The notes below the pieces were generated by a model that saw only the letters and a list, made by a program, of their open reading frames with translations, searched no databases and was not told the DNA's origin. Source: an uncultured Treponema sp. (GTDB lineage: Bacteria > Spirochaetota > Spirochaetia > Treponematales > Treponemataceae). From it: a stretch of DNA of 34,660 nucleotides. The stretch spans positions 1-34,660 of the forward strand of contig CAMGTC010000003.1 of NCBI GenBank assembly GCA_946061765.1, in the 5' to 3' direction. Below, piece after piece: positions 7,952 to 18,762 of the stretch. The translations under genes and the position numbers were made by a program. Within the stretch, counting starts at the first letter, position 1; each line of letters opens with the position of its first letter.

Positions 7952-9715
7952 TTATCCAAATTGTGCCATTCTAAGTTTGTAATAAGCACCTTTTTTATCC
8001 ATAAGTTCCTGTGGACTTCCACTTTCTATAATCTTATGGTCATCTATTACAAAAATTCTGTCAGAATTTTGAATTGTAGAAAGTCTATGGGCTATTACAA
8101 AACTTGTTCGTCCTTTTAAAAGACTTGCAATTCCGGCCTGAACTAATAATTCTGTTTTTGTATCAATACTACTTGTTGCCTCGTCCAGAATTAAAATTCT
8201 TGGATTAGACAACATTGTTCTGGCAAAGGCAATCAACTGTCTTTGTCCATTACTTAGTTCTCCGCCCCGGGCAGTTAATTTTGTCTGATAGCCATTTTCT
8301 AACTCCTGAATAAAATCATGGGCATGGACAGCTTTAGCGGCAGCAATTACCTCTTCTTGGCTGGCATCTAATTTACCGTAAAGGATATTTTCGTAAATAG
8401 TTCCAGAAAATATATAATTGTCCTGTGTCATAATTCCCATTTGAGTTCTTAAACTTTCAAGCACAAGACCGCTGATATCAAAGCCGTCTATTAAAATTTG
8501 CCCCTTATCAATATCATAAAAGCGGCTTATCAGGTTCACAATTGTAGATTTTCCTGCCCCGGTTGGTCCTACAAGTGCTATTGTTTCACCTTCTTTTACT
8601 TTAAAAGAAACATCATCCAGTACAGTACTTGCCTTATCATAAGAAAAAGTTACATTTTTAAATTCAACATCACCTTTTACAGGTGGAAGAATAACTGCAT
8701 TTTCTTTATTTGTAACACCAGGCTGGGTATCAATTATTTCAAAAATTCTTTCGGCTCCACTGGCGGCATTTACAAACTGGTTATAAAAATTACTCAAATT
8801 CATAATTGGCTGCCAGAACATTCCCACATAAGAACCAAATGCAATATAAGTACCAATAGAAACATTATCTATACCAAGTAAAAGAACTCCCACAAGGTAA
8901 AGACACATAGTTCCAATACTCCAGCATAAATCAATCCAAGAACCAAATGCATCACACCATCTTACGGCTTTTATAAATTCAGCCCTGTCAGCCCATACTA
9001 AATCTCTAAAAGTTTTTTCTGTTTCATTCTGGGCATTAAAACTCTGAATAATTTTAATTCCAGACAAATCTTCGTTAATAAAAGCAGTCATATTTGAAGA
9101 CTTTTTTCTTTTTGCATTCCAGTGTTTTTCTGCCTTGACAGAAATTAAAAATACACCGGCAATCATAAATGGCAGACTGCCCAAAGCTGCCAGAGCTAAT
9201 TTCCAGTTTTTCAAAAACATGATTATCAAAACTGCAATTACAGTCACAAGATTTGGAATTAAAGAAGTAACAGCGTTTTCAATAATATCTTTTAAGGAGT
9301 TAGTATCTCCAATAATTCTGGCTAGTATTTTTCCTGAAGGCCTTGAATCAAAAAAGGCTAAGTCCAGTTTCTGAATATGGTTGTACAATTCCTGTCTTAA
9401 TTCCTGTATTACTTTGTTACTTGTCTTTGCCATAACCAGCATACGGAATTTTATTGCTAAAACAGCAATTATATTTATTATAGCTGCAATAATTACTATA
9501 CGGATTAAACCTTTAACATCTCCAGGCATAATATATTTATCTATAGCCCTTTCGTTTATTAAAGGATTTATAAGATCTACAAAAGTTCCAATGGCCATCA
9601 TTGCAAAAACAAAGGCAATTCTTCCTTTATATTTCAAAAGATATTTAAAAAGACGGGGCATTGTAGTAAATTTAGAACTTTTTACAGATTTTTCATCAAT
9701 TTTATAACCGTTCAT
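7952..9715 (-). CDS. ABC transporter, permease/ATP-binding protein (heterodimer subunit with canonical Walker B Glu)
   Basis: GPTGAGKS Walker A; LSNGQRQ signature; ILILDEATSSID Walker B; AHRL H-loop. Confidence 0.92.
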   Translation of the reverse strand: MNGYKIDEKSVKSSKFTTMPRLFKYLLKYKGRIAFVFAMMAIGTFVDLINPLINERAIDKYIMPGDVKGLIRIVIIAAIINIIAVLAIKFRMLVMAKTSNKVIQELRQELYNHIQKLDLAFFDSRPSGKILARIIGDTNSLKDIIENAVTSLIPNLVTVIAVLIIMFLKNWKLALAALGSLPFMIAGVFLISVKAEKHWNAKRKKSSNMTAFINEDLSGIKIIQSFNAQNETEKTFRDLVWADRAEFIKAVRWCDAFGSWIDLCWSIGTMCLYLVGVLLLGIDNVSIGTYIAFGSYVGMFWQPIMNLSNFYNQFVNAASGAERIFEIIDTQPGVTNKENAVILPPVKGDVEFKNVTFSYDKASTVLDDVSFKVKEGETIALVGPTGAGKSTIVNLISRFYDIDKGQILIDGFDISGLVLESLRTQMGIMTQDNYIFSGTIYENILYGKLDASQEEVIAAAKAVHAHDFIQELENGYQTKLTARGGELSNGQRQLIAFARTMLSNPRILILDEATSSIDTKTELLVQAGIASLLKGRTSFVIAHRLSTIQNSDRIFVIDDHKIIESGSPQELMDKKGAYYKLRMAQFG

Positions 9716-9724
9716 ATTAACTTC

Positions 9725-11518
9725 CTAGTTTGAATACTGACTATCATAAGTTTCTTTATACAAACCATTTAACTTTAAAAGTTCTTCATGATTTCCACTT
9801 TCCACAAGTTTACCATGCTCTAAAACAATAATTTTATCGGCATTGCGAACAGCACTAATCCTATGAGCAATAATAATCTTGGTCATTCCCTGTAATTCAT
9901 CAAGAACCGACTGTATTTTTACTTCTGTTTCACTGTCCAGTGCAGAAGTTGAATCGTCCAGAACAAGAATTGGTGTTTTTCTAGCAAGAGCTCTTGCAAT
10001 TGTAATTCTTTGTTTTTGACCACCAGAAAGACCAACTCCTCTTTCGCCAATTACAGTCTGTTCCTTATCCTGCATTCTATCTACAAATTCAGCAGAATGA
10101 GATCTTTTCAAAGCCAATCTAACTTCTTGTGTAGACATACTTTCGCGGGCGCCAAGTCTAATATTTCCTTCAATTGTATCGCTAAAGAGGAAGATATCCT
10201 GCATTACACAGGCAATAGACTTTCGTAGAACAGATAAAGGTAATTGTCTTATATCAAGTCCGTCAATTTTAATTGAACCTTCTGTAACATCATACATTCG
10301 TTTTAAAAGATTAATGATTGTTGTTTTTCCTGAACCGGTAGCCCCCATAATTCCAAGAGTCTGACCTGCCTCAATTTTAAAATCAACATCATTCAGAATA
10401 ATAGATTGCCCATTTTTGTAAGTTACATGACTAAATTCTACATTTCCCTTAATATCATCAATTGTAAAGAGGGCGGGAATCATATCTTCATCGCCATTAT
10501 CTTTTAAATTTTGATTAACACTTTCTACCAGGGCATCTTCTGTAATGGCAGGCATTTGCTCGTAGATTTTATTAAGTCTTTTTATACTTGCTTTTGCACT
10601 GGAAAATCCATTTACAAGCCAGCCAAGCATTTCCATTGGCCAGACAATATTGCCAACATAGGAAAGAAAGGCCATAAGCTGACCAATAGTAATTTTTTCT
10701 CCACCCAGAGGACTTCCCTTAATTACAAATAAACCGCCAAAGAGTAGGGTAACAACCGATAATAATCTGGTAATTGTCTGAATTACAGGATTGTGTTTTA
10801 CAAAAACCCTGGATAAATCAATATTAAGTTCATAATATTTTTGATTATGTTTATGAAATTTATTGATTTCAAATCCTTCACGGGCAAAAGCTTTTACAGT
10901 TCTTATACCTGCAAGATTTTCTGCGGCAGTATTATTCAGCTCTGAATTCTCTTGAGCAACATTACCAAATAAAGAATCAAGTTGTTTTTCCATTCTTATT
11001 GCAATAAAGGCTGTAGTTATCATTCCAATCACAGGAATTATAGAAAGCAGCCAGTTGATGTTTATTACAAAGTACATTGTAGAAACAACCCTGATTACCA
11101 CTTCGGCCATAAGAATACCCATAAAGCCTGCAACATCCCAAATTCTGTCTACATCATCTTTAACTCTGGACATAAGTTCACCAGAATTAATTCCGTCAAA
11201 GAAATTTGCAGAAAGACTTTGTATTTTTTCGAATAGATTAATTCTAACTTCCGAAGCTATTTTACTACCGCTGTAATCACATAAAAATTCTTTCGTATAT
11301 TGAAAAACACAGCGTCCAAGTCCAATTCCAAGAATTCCCAAAAGTAAAAGTTTCAAAGGCTGCAGATTATGAACCACAATAACATCATCAACAATATGCT
11401 GAACAATAACAGGTGCCAGCATATCAAGAAGAATTCCGCCTATCATTGCAATTAAGGCAATAAAATAGAGAAAGGCATATTTTTTAAAATAACTGCCAAG
11501 ATTTAATTTGTTTTTCAT
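9725..11518 (-). CDS. ABC transporter, permease/ATP-binding protein (heterodimer subunit with degenerate Walker B, Asp in place of catalytic Glu)
   Basis: GATGSGKT Walker A; LSGGQKQR signature; ILVLDDSTSALD; six TM helices. Confidence 0.92.
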   Translation of the reverse strand: MKNKLNLGSYFKKYAFLYFIALIAMIGGILLDMLAPVIVQHIVDDVIVVHNLQPLKLLLLGILGIGLGRCVFQYTKEFLCDYSGSKIASEVRINLFEKIQSLSANFFDGINSGELMSRVKDDVDRIWDVAGFMGILMAEVVIRVVSTMYFVININWLLSIIPVIGMITTAFIAIRMEKQLDSLFGNVAQENSELNNTAAENLAGIRTVKAFAREGFEINKFHKHNQKYYELNIDLSRVFVKHNPVIQTITRLLSVVTLLFGGLFVIKGSPLGGEKITIGQLMAFLSYVGNIVWPMEMLGWLVNGFSSAKASIKRLNKIYEQMPAITEDALVESVNQNLKDNGDEDMIPALFTIDDIKGNVEFSHVTYKNGQSIILNDVDFKIEAGQTLGIMGATGSGKTTIINLLKRMYDVTEGSIKIDGLDIRQLPLSVLRKSIACVMQDIFLFSDTIEGNIRLGARESMSTQEVRLALKRSHSAEFVDRMQDKEQTVIGERGVGLSGGQKQRITIARALARKTPILVLDDSTSALDSETEVKIQSVLDELQGMTKIIIAHRISAVRNADKIIVLEHGKLVESGNHEELLKLNGLYKETYDSQYSN

Positions 11519-11817
11519 AAAATAATTATTTTTTTACTCTCCTATACAAACTGAATTTTTAGTATAGAGTAAAAAATTGATTAATAGAAGTAGGTTAAAA
11601 ACTTTATTAATGACAATAGAATCAGTAAAAATACCTAATAAAAAAAAACAGAGAAGATGCTATTCTTTATGTATAAAATGCCCTCTATTTTACATACAAG
11701 GGTAGTGGATGCGGTTAATTTAAAGGATTCTCTATAAAATAATAGTTGGAAGTCTAGTATAGCAAAGTAAAATTTTCTATATTTAGGTTAGAAATTAAAA
11801 ATAAAAGGGGTTTTGTT

Positions 11818-13074
11818 TTGAAAATTAGAAATTATTTGTTTTTATTAGGACTGGCTGTTTTGATTACATCCTGCAACATGAATGCAAAAAGTCTTCAAGA
11901 GCCAAGTTTTTCTGGATCACCAAGTGTAAAAACTGGTGATATTTGGAGTCTTTCATATAAAGATGAAGATGGCGATGAAATAACAGATTACTATTGTTTT
12001 ACTTCTCCAACAGAAGGTACAATTATAACTTCTTCTACTGGCTCTATCTCTACAAATTCATTTGAATATGATGAAGGACAGTCTACAGTAAATGGCCAAG
12101 ACTGGTTGACTTTTATCTATGAAAATAATTGCATAAAAGCTTTTAATAAAAAGAATGCTTATGTAAGAGAAGCTGGTAAAGAAGGCCTTTATGCAACTTT
12201 TGCAAATAATGGAGTTGAAATTACTTTGTCTTCAAATGGCAAAGCAAGTATTAAAACTGACAGCAGCACTTTTTCTTATGAATACACAAACAATAATGGT
12301 GTAATTACATTTATTAACAACTATGAAACATTAGAATTCTTGTATTTTTCTGAAGGTTATTTAGTTTATAGTAAATTTATATCTTTATTTACATCACAAG
12401 AAAAAATTCAGCTCAAATTAGTGTTAGATACTACTGGAGATACAGATCTTCTACCATTTTTTAAAAATGAATTACCTGAAAATTTTACATACTCTATTCA
12501 AAATGTATCTACAAATACTGGAAATCGTGCCAAAATTGCTACAATGAAAGAATTGCTTAATACAAATCCAGACAAGTCTTTTTATTTTACTTCATATTAT
12601 TATCCTTTATTAGATACTGATACAATTCCAGATAACGCTTTTGAAGGATGTAAAAACCTTTATGGAATTTATTTTGGTAATGTTAAGACCTCAATTAAAT
12701 TTGGAAAAGAGTCATTTAAAAATTGTACAAATCTCCAATCCATAGAGGCCGGCGATCAATCATTTGGTTCTTTTGGCGAAAGTGCTTTTGAAGGATGTTC
12801 TTCTTTAAAAGGAATTACCATTTATGGAGTATGTGTTCAAGAAAATAGCGAAAAATACTGCAAAATAGGAAAAAATGCATTTAAAGGCTGTACAAACTTA
12901 TATGCAACCTTTAATGGTGGTCATACTTGGACAGTTACAAAAGATGGTGAAACAAAAAAGCTTATTTCAGAAATTAATAAATCAAGTATAAGTGACCTTG
13001 CAGAAAAAAATAAAGAAAATGCTAAATTGCTTACCGAAACATATGTAGATTATGAATGGAAGGGAACAAAATAG
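11818..13074 (+). CDS. BspA-like leucine-rich repeat (LRR_5) lipoprotein
   Basis: Lipobox LITSC; C-terminal repeats NAFEGCKNLYGIYF / ESFKNCTNLQSIEA / SAFEGCSSLKGITI / NAFKGCTNLYATF. Confidence 0.8.
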   Translation: MKIRNYLFLLGLAVLITSCNMNAKSLQEPSFSGSPSVKTGDIWSLSYKDEDGDEITDYYCFTSPTEGTIITSSTGSISTNSFEYDEGQSTVNGQDWLTFIYENNCIKAFNKKNAYVREAGKEGLYATFANNGVEITLSSNGKASIKTDSSTFSYEYTNNNGVITFINNYETLEFLYFSEGYLVYSKFISLFTSQEKIQLKLVLDTTGDTDLLPFFKNELPENFTYSIQNVSTNTGNRAKIATMKELLNTNPDKSFYFTSYYYPLLDTDTIPDNAFEGCKNLYGIYFGNVKTSIKFGKESFKNCTNLQSIEAGDQSFGSFGESAFEGCSSLKGITIYGVCVQENSEKYCKIGKNAFKGCTNLYATFNGGHTWTVTKDGETKKLISEINKSSISDLAEKNKENAKLLTETYVDYEWKGTK

Positions 13075-13122
13075 TCTTACTAATCTGTGAAAAATCATAC
13101 TAATTAGTTAGTATTCTGGATT

Positions 13123-13172
13123 CACCACCTGAAATTGGAAAACAAATTTCAATATCAGGTGGTGTTTTTTTT
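13123..13172 (+). terminator. Intrinsic terminator downstream of the LRR lipoprotein
   Basis: CACCACCTGA ... TCAGGTGGTG followed by T8. Confidence 0.88.
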
Positions 13173-13384
13173 AACGATAAAAAGCCTTGCGAAGTAAGGT
13201 GAGGTAGATATACTTCAAAAACTTTATGTATTTACTGTCTGGTTGACAGAACATATATTATTACAAGTTACATTAATTTCAGATAATAAGAAACCTCATT
13301 ATATTTGGATTAAATTTGGATGAGGTTAATTCATTGTTTTTTTTCAAAAGCTCTAATATAATCGTTTTAACAGAGCATTTAAAA

Positions 13385-14404
13385 ATGAAATTTCTTTTCC
13401 TTGTAATCATCTTATTTACATCTTTTAATCTTAACGCAAAAAACTTTCATATCTGGAAAAATAACGAAAATTCCCAGCCGAATATTGAAATTGATCAGGA
13501 CAAGAAAACAGATTATATAAATGTTAATAATTTTGGAGATATTTTAAAAAAAGATAAAGAACCTGACGGAATTGAAATTTTTAGAAAATCATATCCGGAT
13601 GTAATATTTAAATCTGAGTATAAAGAAGCTATAGACGACTGGAAAATCTATGTAGAAATTCCAGATAAAAATTCAAGTGAGGGGTACAGAAAATCTGAAT
13701 TTTATTGGGCAAAAGGCAGCCTTCTTCCTGAATCTGAATTAAATAATAAAGATAATTACTGGTCCCTTTTGTATCAATACGATTATCATAATCCTCTGCC
13801 AGATCCAGCAGATTATACTCCTGAACAAATCAAAGAAATTAAAAGTTTTACTACAGATGACAATCGTAAAAATGGTGCTGGAACACCAATGTTCTTTTTT
13901 GATGAAGTTTACCATTCACATAATCAGGTAAGTGTTGAAGAACATATCATAAAAATGAATTTTCTTGATAAAAGAATAAATATCCACGAAAAAATAAAAA
14001 TTCCTTTACAGGAAGTTGAAAAAAAAATAAAAGAAGCCGCCCTAACCGACTCCGAAATTCAAAATTTTATTGATTCAATTAATCGTAACGAAGGTTATCA
14101 CTGGCGTCTTATTGCCGGTACAAAAAGAAAATCATTCCACTGTCTTGGGCTTGCAATCGATATAACTCCAAAATCTTACCATGGAAAAGCTGTTTTCTGG
14201 AGTTGGACAAAAGACATTAATCCCGAAAACTGGATGTTAACTCCACTCAAAGAACGCTGGATGCCTCCCCAAAAAGTAATTGATATTTTTGAAGATTGTG
14301 GATTTATTTGGGGTGGAAAGTGGATAATTTTTGATAATATGCATTTTGAATATCATCCTGAGTTAATAAATTATGCCAAATATCTAAAGGATTATAAATC
14401 CTAA
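13385..14404 (+). CDS. M15 family (VanY-like) D-alanyl-D-alanine carboxypeptidase, exported
   Basis: Signal peptide MKFLFLVIILFTSFNLNA; zinc-site motifs SFHCLGLAIDI and FDNMHFEYHPE. The ATG at 13385 is preferred over the TTG at 13316. Confidence 0.78.
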   Translation: MKFLFLVIILFTSFNLNAKNFHIWKNNENSQPNIEIDQDKKTDYINVNNFGDILKKDKEPDGIEIFRKSYPDVIFKSEYKEAIDDWKIYVEIPDKNSSEGYRKSEFYWAKGSLLPESELNNKDNYWSLLYQYDYHNPLPDPADYTPEQIKEIKSFTTDDNRKNGAGTPMFFFDEVYHSHNQVSVEEHIIKMNFLDKRINIHEKIKIPLQEVEKKIKEAALTDSEIQNFIDSINRNEGYHWRLIAGTKRKSFHCLGLAIDITPKSYHGKAVFWSWTKDINPENWMLTPLKERWMPPQKVIDIFEDCGFIWGGKWIIFDNMHFEYHPELINYAKYLKDYKS

Positions 14405-14436
14405 TGCTTTAGGTTTTTGCACAAAGGAGAAAATCT

Positions 14437-16440
14437 ATGAAAAAATTATTATTTCCCCTTATTATTTTAATTCTTTTAGAAAATTTTCTTTTTGCACAAG
14501 CGGGCAAAAAAATTATGATTGATAGCCAGGATAAACTTTATAATCTGGACATCCCAATTTACGAAGGAATTGAAGAATTTCAGGCCAAAATTGATAAAAT
14601 TCGCAGTGAAGAAAACCGGGAACCTCTGGGGTTAGTTTTATGCGGAGGTTCAGCCAGAGCCTTTGCTCACATTGGAGTTTTAAAAGCCCTTGAAAATAAC
14701 AAAATCACTCCTGACTTTATTGTTGCAAATTCTATGGGAGCCGTTATTGGTATGCTTTACGCTTACGGTTTTTCTCCAGACAAAATCCAAGAAATTATTT
14801 CGAACATTACTCTAACCTCTTATTTTGAACCTGTTGTTCCAATTCATGGAGGTGTCCTTTCTGTTAGAAAATTCCGTGCGCTTTTAAATGAACTTTTGGG
14901 TCAGGAATCTACAGATTTAAGTAATTCTGCCATACCAATTATAGTTTTAACCGAAGATTTATATTCAAAAAGACAGATTTGGCATGCCAGTGGTGATTTT
15001 TCAAATACCATGTCTGCATCTTTTGCAATGACCGCATTTATGGAACCAACCCGCTACACTCTTAATGATTCAAAAAAGACAAAAACCCTTTTGATTGATG
15101 CAGGTTCCATTGATATTATTGGGCTTGAAACAGCCTATCATTTTTCTCCAAACCTGATTGTTTCTTCTGCCTTTTATGATGCAAAGCTTAATTTTAACAA
15201 TATGCTGGTAATTATTAACCGCAATTTTTCTATTGGAAAAGAACGCAAGGGAATTAGTGATATAAAAAAATACAAACCAGTTCTAATCCGAAATGAAGTA
15301 GAAAATTTCTCTTTTATGGCATTTGATAAGGCCCAGGAATTATCCCAAATCGGCTACCAGTCAACTCAAAAAGTGCTAAATGAACTTGAGGCCTGTCCTC
15401 ACTCTTATAATTCCTACGAAGAAGTAAGAAAAAAGACAAATCTTATGGCAGATAATCTAATTCACTCAGTTTTGTCCGGAAAAAGATTAACTTTTCAGGA
15501 AAACTATTTTGGTTTAAAAATATGGCCATTTTTCCCGGAAATTGACTATCCAGATTATTATCTTTACGATCAGTTTGGACTTGCTTCCTTTATTTTTGGA
15601 GATTCGTCTAAATTTTACGGCCGTTTAGGAGCAAATATCCCCTTTAATCATTCCTTTTTAACTGCGGAAACTTTATTATCCTTTTATCCTTCTAATAATT
15701 TTGAATCTTCACTTCTGGTAAATTATTCTTTTGATTATAAAGAAAAAATCTTTTCGTCTTTTTATGCGTCTTCATTGATGAAATATAAACTTTCTTTTCT
15801 CCCCTACTTTTTTAAATCAGTTTTTGTCAGTGCAGAATATGATGCAAATCAAAAGCTGGTAGCAGAAAACATACTTTTTAAGTCGGGTTTAGATATGGGA
15901 AGTAAAATTACAAGTAAAGGCTATTTAACTTTTACTCCCTATTACTTTATTTCTGGAAATGCATTTGACAATCTTTCCCAGGGAATTGGTTCTGTTTTCC
16001 AATCTTCTCTGGATGCTTCTATTTTTAGTAAAAAGGAATGGGCAATTTCTCCGGGAATTGGACAAAATCTTTCTGCCCGCTATGCAATTTCTAATTTTTC
16101 AGATAATGAAGCACAAACCTCTTTTTACAATCCAGATTTTTACAGGGCAAAGAAACCTGATGAATTAAGCCACTTTGTTTTTTCTGGGGCCAGTGAATTA
16201 TATCTTCATTTTCCTCATTCAGATTTGACTTTTGCAGAAATGTTGATTTTACAGCAAGTTAAATTTGGCGCTTTTTATGATTTTGCCCTAAATGGAGACT
16301 TTTACCACTGTGCAGGAGGTTTTTTACGGGCTAAAATTTCCCTTGTTGGCCTTTATGATTTAATTTTTGAAGGCGGATGTGGACATAATCTTAGCCTTAA
16401 TTCTTTCTTTGCTTATTTTGAGATGAAAAACAGAATGTAA
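14437..16440 (+). CDS. Patatin-like phospholipase with C-terminal outer-membrane barrel-like domain (type Vd-like)
   Basis: Signal peptide; patatin motifs LVLCGGSARAFAHIGVLKAL, VANSMGAVIG and IDAG; C-terminal ~300 aa rich in alternating aromatic/polar strands. Confidence 0.8.
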   Translation: MKKLLFPLIILILLENFLFAQAGKKIMIDSQDKLYNLDIPIYEGIEEFQAKIDKIRSEENREPLGLVLCGGSARAFAHIGVLKALENNKITPDFIVANSMGAVIGMLYAYGFSPDKIQEIISNITLTSYFEPVVPIHGGVLSVRKFRALLNELLGQESTDLSNSAIPIIVLTEDLYSKRQIWHASGDFSNTMSASFAMTAFMEPTRYTLNDSKKTKTLLIDAGSIDIIGLETAYHFSPNLIVSSAFYDAKLNFNNMLVIINRNFSIGKERKGISDIKKYKPVLIRNEVENFSFMAFDKAQELSQIGYQSTQKVLNELEACPHSYNSYEEVRKKTNLMADNLIHSVLSGKRLTFQENYFGLKIWPFFPEIDYPDYYLYDQFGLASFIFGDSSKFYGRLGANIPFNHSFLTAETLLSFYPSNNFESSLLVNYSFDYKEKIFSSFYASSLMKYKLSFLPYFFKSVFVSAEYDANQKLVAENILFKSGLDMGSKITSKGYLTFTPYYFISGNAFDNLSQGIGSVFQSSLDASIFSKKEWAISPGIGQNLSARYAISNFSDNEAQTSFYNPDFYRAKKPDELSHFVFSGASELYLHFPHSDLTFAEMLILQQVKFGAFYDFALNGDFYHCAGGFLRAKISLVGLYDLIFEGGCGHNLSLNSFFAYFEMKNRM

Positions 16441-16444
16441 TTTA

Positions 16445-16518
16445 ATACGACCGGTAAAGGTACGCTTCGCTCAAGGCCTTGACTTCGCCGTTTTTAGGGT
16501 TTGTAATAAACCCTAAAT
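16445..16518 (+). repeat. Dispersed two-hairpin intergenic repeat, copy 4
   Basis: ATACGACCGGTAAAGGTACGCTTCGCTCAAGGCCTTGACTTCGCCGTTTTTAGGGTTTGTAATAAACCCTAAAT; sits between convergent stop codons. Confidence 0.92.
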
Positions 16519-16522
16519 CAGA

Positions 16523-18613
16523 TTACTGAACTGAGTACAATAAATCTTCATAACTTGGGAAAGCTTTAAATTCTTCGCCAAGTAATGGTTCAATTCTATC
16601 TGCAACAGCTCTTACTTTTTCCATCATTGGAATAACTTCTTTTGCATAAGACTGCGATTTTTCCATTAAATCAGTAATTTTCTTTGTTTTTTCATGAAGT
16701 TTCAGAAGCTCATTTGATTTATTTTCAAGAACATTAATTAATTCATTTAATTCTTTCATCAAATTAAGTCCTGCATCACAAAGATTGAATACTCTCTGCA
16801 TCTTAAATTCAGTATCAGCAAGCATATTCATATATTTAAAAGCTGCAGGCATAATATCTTTGTGAATCATTTCCAGCATTGTATTAACTTCAATGTTCAA
16901 AACCTGACAGTATTTTTCAAGCTTAATATCATAATGGCTCTGCATTTCTTCTTCTGTATAAATGCCCATTTCTGTATAAAGCTTGATATTTTTCTTATCA
17001 AGATAATGTTCCATTGCATCTGGTGTTGTACGATAATTTTTTAATCCACGTTTTTCTGCTTCTTTTACCCAGGATTCATCATAACCATTACCGTTAAAAA
17101 GAATATTCCAATGTTTTGTAATTTCTCTTTTAATAAGTTTCTGTAAATCTTCTTCAAAATTCTTTGATTGTTCAAGTTCATCAGCAAATTCTTTGAGTGT
17201 ATAAGCAAGAATTGCGTTCATTGTTGTATTTGGTCCAGAGATTGAAAGTGCAGAACCAACCGAACGGAATTCAAAACGATTTCCTGTAAATGCAAATGGA
17301 GATGTTCTGTTCCGGTCTGTAGAATCTTTTGGAATTGGAGGTAATACATCAGCTCCAATTGTCATCTTACCTTTTGCCTGATTATTATAAGCAGTTCCAT
17401 CTTTTATTGATTTTAGAATAGCACCAAGTTCATCACCTACGTAAATTGAAATAATTGCAGGAGGTGCTTCATTTGCTCCCAAACGATGATCATTTCCGGC
17501 AGAAGCAACTGTACAACGTAGTAAATCCTGATTTTCATCAACAGCCTTAATTACAGCTGTTAAAAATAAAAGAAACTGAGCATTGTCTTTTGGAGATGTT
17601 CCTGGGGCAAAAAGATTCTCGCCTGTATCGGTAGCAATTGACCAGTTGTTATGTTTACCACTTCCGTTTACACCTTCAAATGGTTTTTCGGCAAGTAAAC
17701 AGATTAAACCGTGACGACGGGCAACTTTTTTCATAATTTCCATAGTCAACTGATTCTGATCTGCTGCCAGGTTAGAAGTTGTAAAAATAGGTGCCATTTC
17801 GTGCTGAGCTGGAGCTACTTCATTGTGTTCTGTTTTACAGTAAATGCCCATTTTCCACAATTCGTTATTCAAATCTTCCATGTATTCAATTACACGAGGT
17901 TTGATTGCACCAAAGTACTGATCGTCCATTTCCTGGCCCTTAACTGGTTTTGAACCAAAAAGTGTACGTCCGCACATCTTAAGATCTTTTCTTTTCTGAT
18001 AGAGTTTTTCGTCTATTAAAAAATATTCCTGCTCAGGCCCCATTGTTGTAGTAACATGTTTTGCCTTATTTCCAAAAAGTTTAAGAATACGTAAAGACTG
18101 TTCATTAATTGACTCCATAGAACGTAATAAAGGAGTCTTTTTATCCAAAGCTTCTCCGTTGTATGAACAGAAAGCAGTTGGAATACAAAGTGTGTGATCT
18201 TTTACAAATGGATAAGAAGTTGGATCCCAAACAGTATAACCTCGGGCTTCAAAAGTAGAACGTTTACCACCATTTGGGAAAGAAGAAGCATCTGGCTCCC
18301 CTTTTATAAGTTCTTTTCCACTAAATCTCATTATGATTTTTCCTTCTTCTGCAGGAGTTAAGAAGGAATCGTGTTTTTCGGCAGTAATTCCGGTTAATGG
18401 CTGGAACCAGTGAGAATAATGAGTGGCACCTTTTTTTATTGCCCAGTTTTTCATTGCCTCTGCAACTTGATTTGCAACATCAAGATTTAACGGGCTGCCA
18501 TTTTCCATAGTATGTTTCAGAGCTTTATAAGTCTCCGCAGGTAAAGTTTCTTTCATTACAGTCTGATTAAAAACCAGACTTCCAAAAATTTCTGTGATAT
18601 TAGAACCTTGCAT
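16523..18613 (-). CDS. glnN: Glutamine synthetase type III
   Basis: 696 aa; NGGKRSTFEARGYTVWDPTS, GPEQEYFLID, EVAPAQHEMAP, NGSGKHNNWS motifs of GSIII. Confidence 0.93.
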   Translation of the reverse strand: MQGSNITEIFGSLVFNQTVMKETLPAETYKALKHTMENGSPLNLDVANQVAEAMKNWAIKKGATHYSHWFQPLTGITAEKHDSFLTPAEEGKIIMRFSGKELIKGEPDASSFPNGGKRSTFEARGYTVWDPTSYPFVKDHTLCIPTAFCSYNGEALDKKTPLLRSMESINEQSLRILKLFGNKAKHVTTTMGPEQEYFLIDEKLYQKRKDLKMCGRTLFGSKPVKGQEMDDQYFGAIKPRVIEYMEDLNNELWKMGIYCKTEHNEVAPAQHEMAPIFTTSNLAADQNQLTMEIMKKVARRHGLICLLAEKPFEGVNGSGKHNNWSIATDTGENLFAPGTSPKDNAQFLLFLTAVIKAVDENQDLLRCTVASAGNDHRLGANEAPPAIISIYVGDELGAILKSIKDGTAYNNQAKGKMTIGADVLPPIPKDSTDRNRTSPFAFTGNRFEFRSVGSALSISGPNTTMNAILAYTLKEFADELEQSKNFEEDLQKLIKREITKHWNILFNGNGYDESWVKEAEKRGLKNYRTTPDAMEHYLDKKNIKLYTEMGIYTEEEMQSHYDIKLEKYCQVLNIEVNTMLEMIHKDIMPAAFKYMNMLADTEFKMQRVFNLCDAGLNLMKELNELINVLENKSNELLKLHEKTKKITDLMEKSQSYAKEVIPMMEKVRAVADRIEPLLGEEFKAFPSYEDLLYSVQ

Positions 18614-18762
18614 AGAGAGCTCCTCTACAATTAATTATTCTCCTTTATATTAGTGAAAACGCATATTTAGGTCAAATATTAATGTTTTAAAGCATTTATT
18701 CTCTATTTTGTGGTGAATTCTTTATCACATTTTGATATATTAATTTGGTTGAGGAAAAATTA

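Noticed and set aside
8498-9707. Plus-strand ORFs antisense to the ABC transporter genes (8498, 9135, 9381; likewise 10010-11276)
   Set aside because: Shadow ORFs opposite conserved ATPase coding sequence; compositionally biased and without motifs.
11640-11660. Poly-A tract upstream of the LRR gene as a possible assembly artefact or slippery site
   Set aside because: Only a 9-base run in AT-rich non-coding sequence; common in this genome background.
13316-13384. N-terminal extension of the M15 peptidase from a TTG codon
   Set aside because: The ATG at 13385 begins a good signal peptide; the extension would place it internally.
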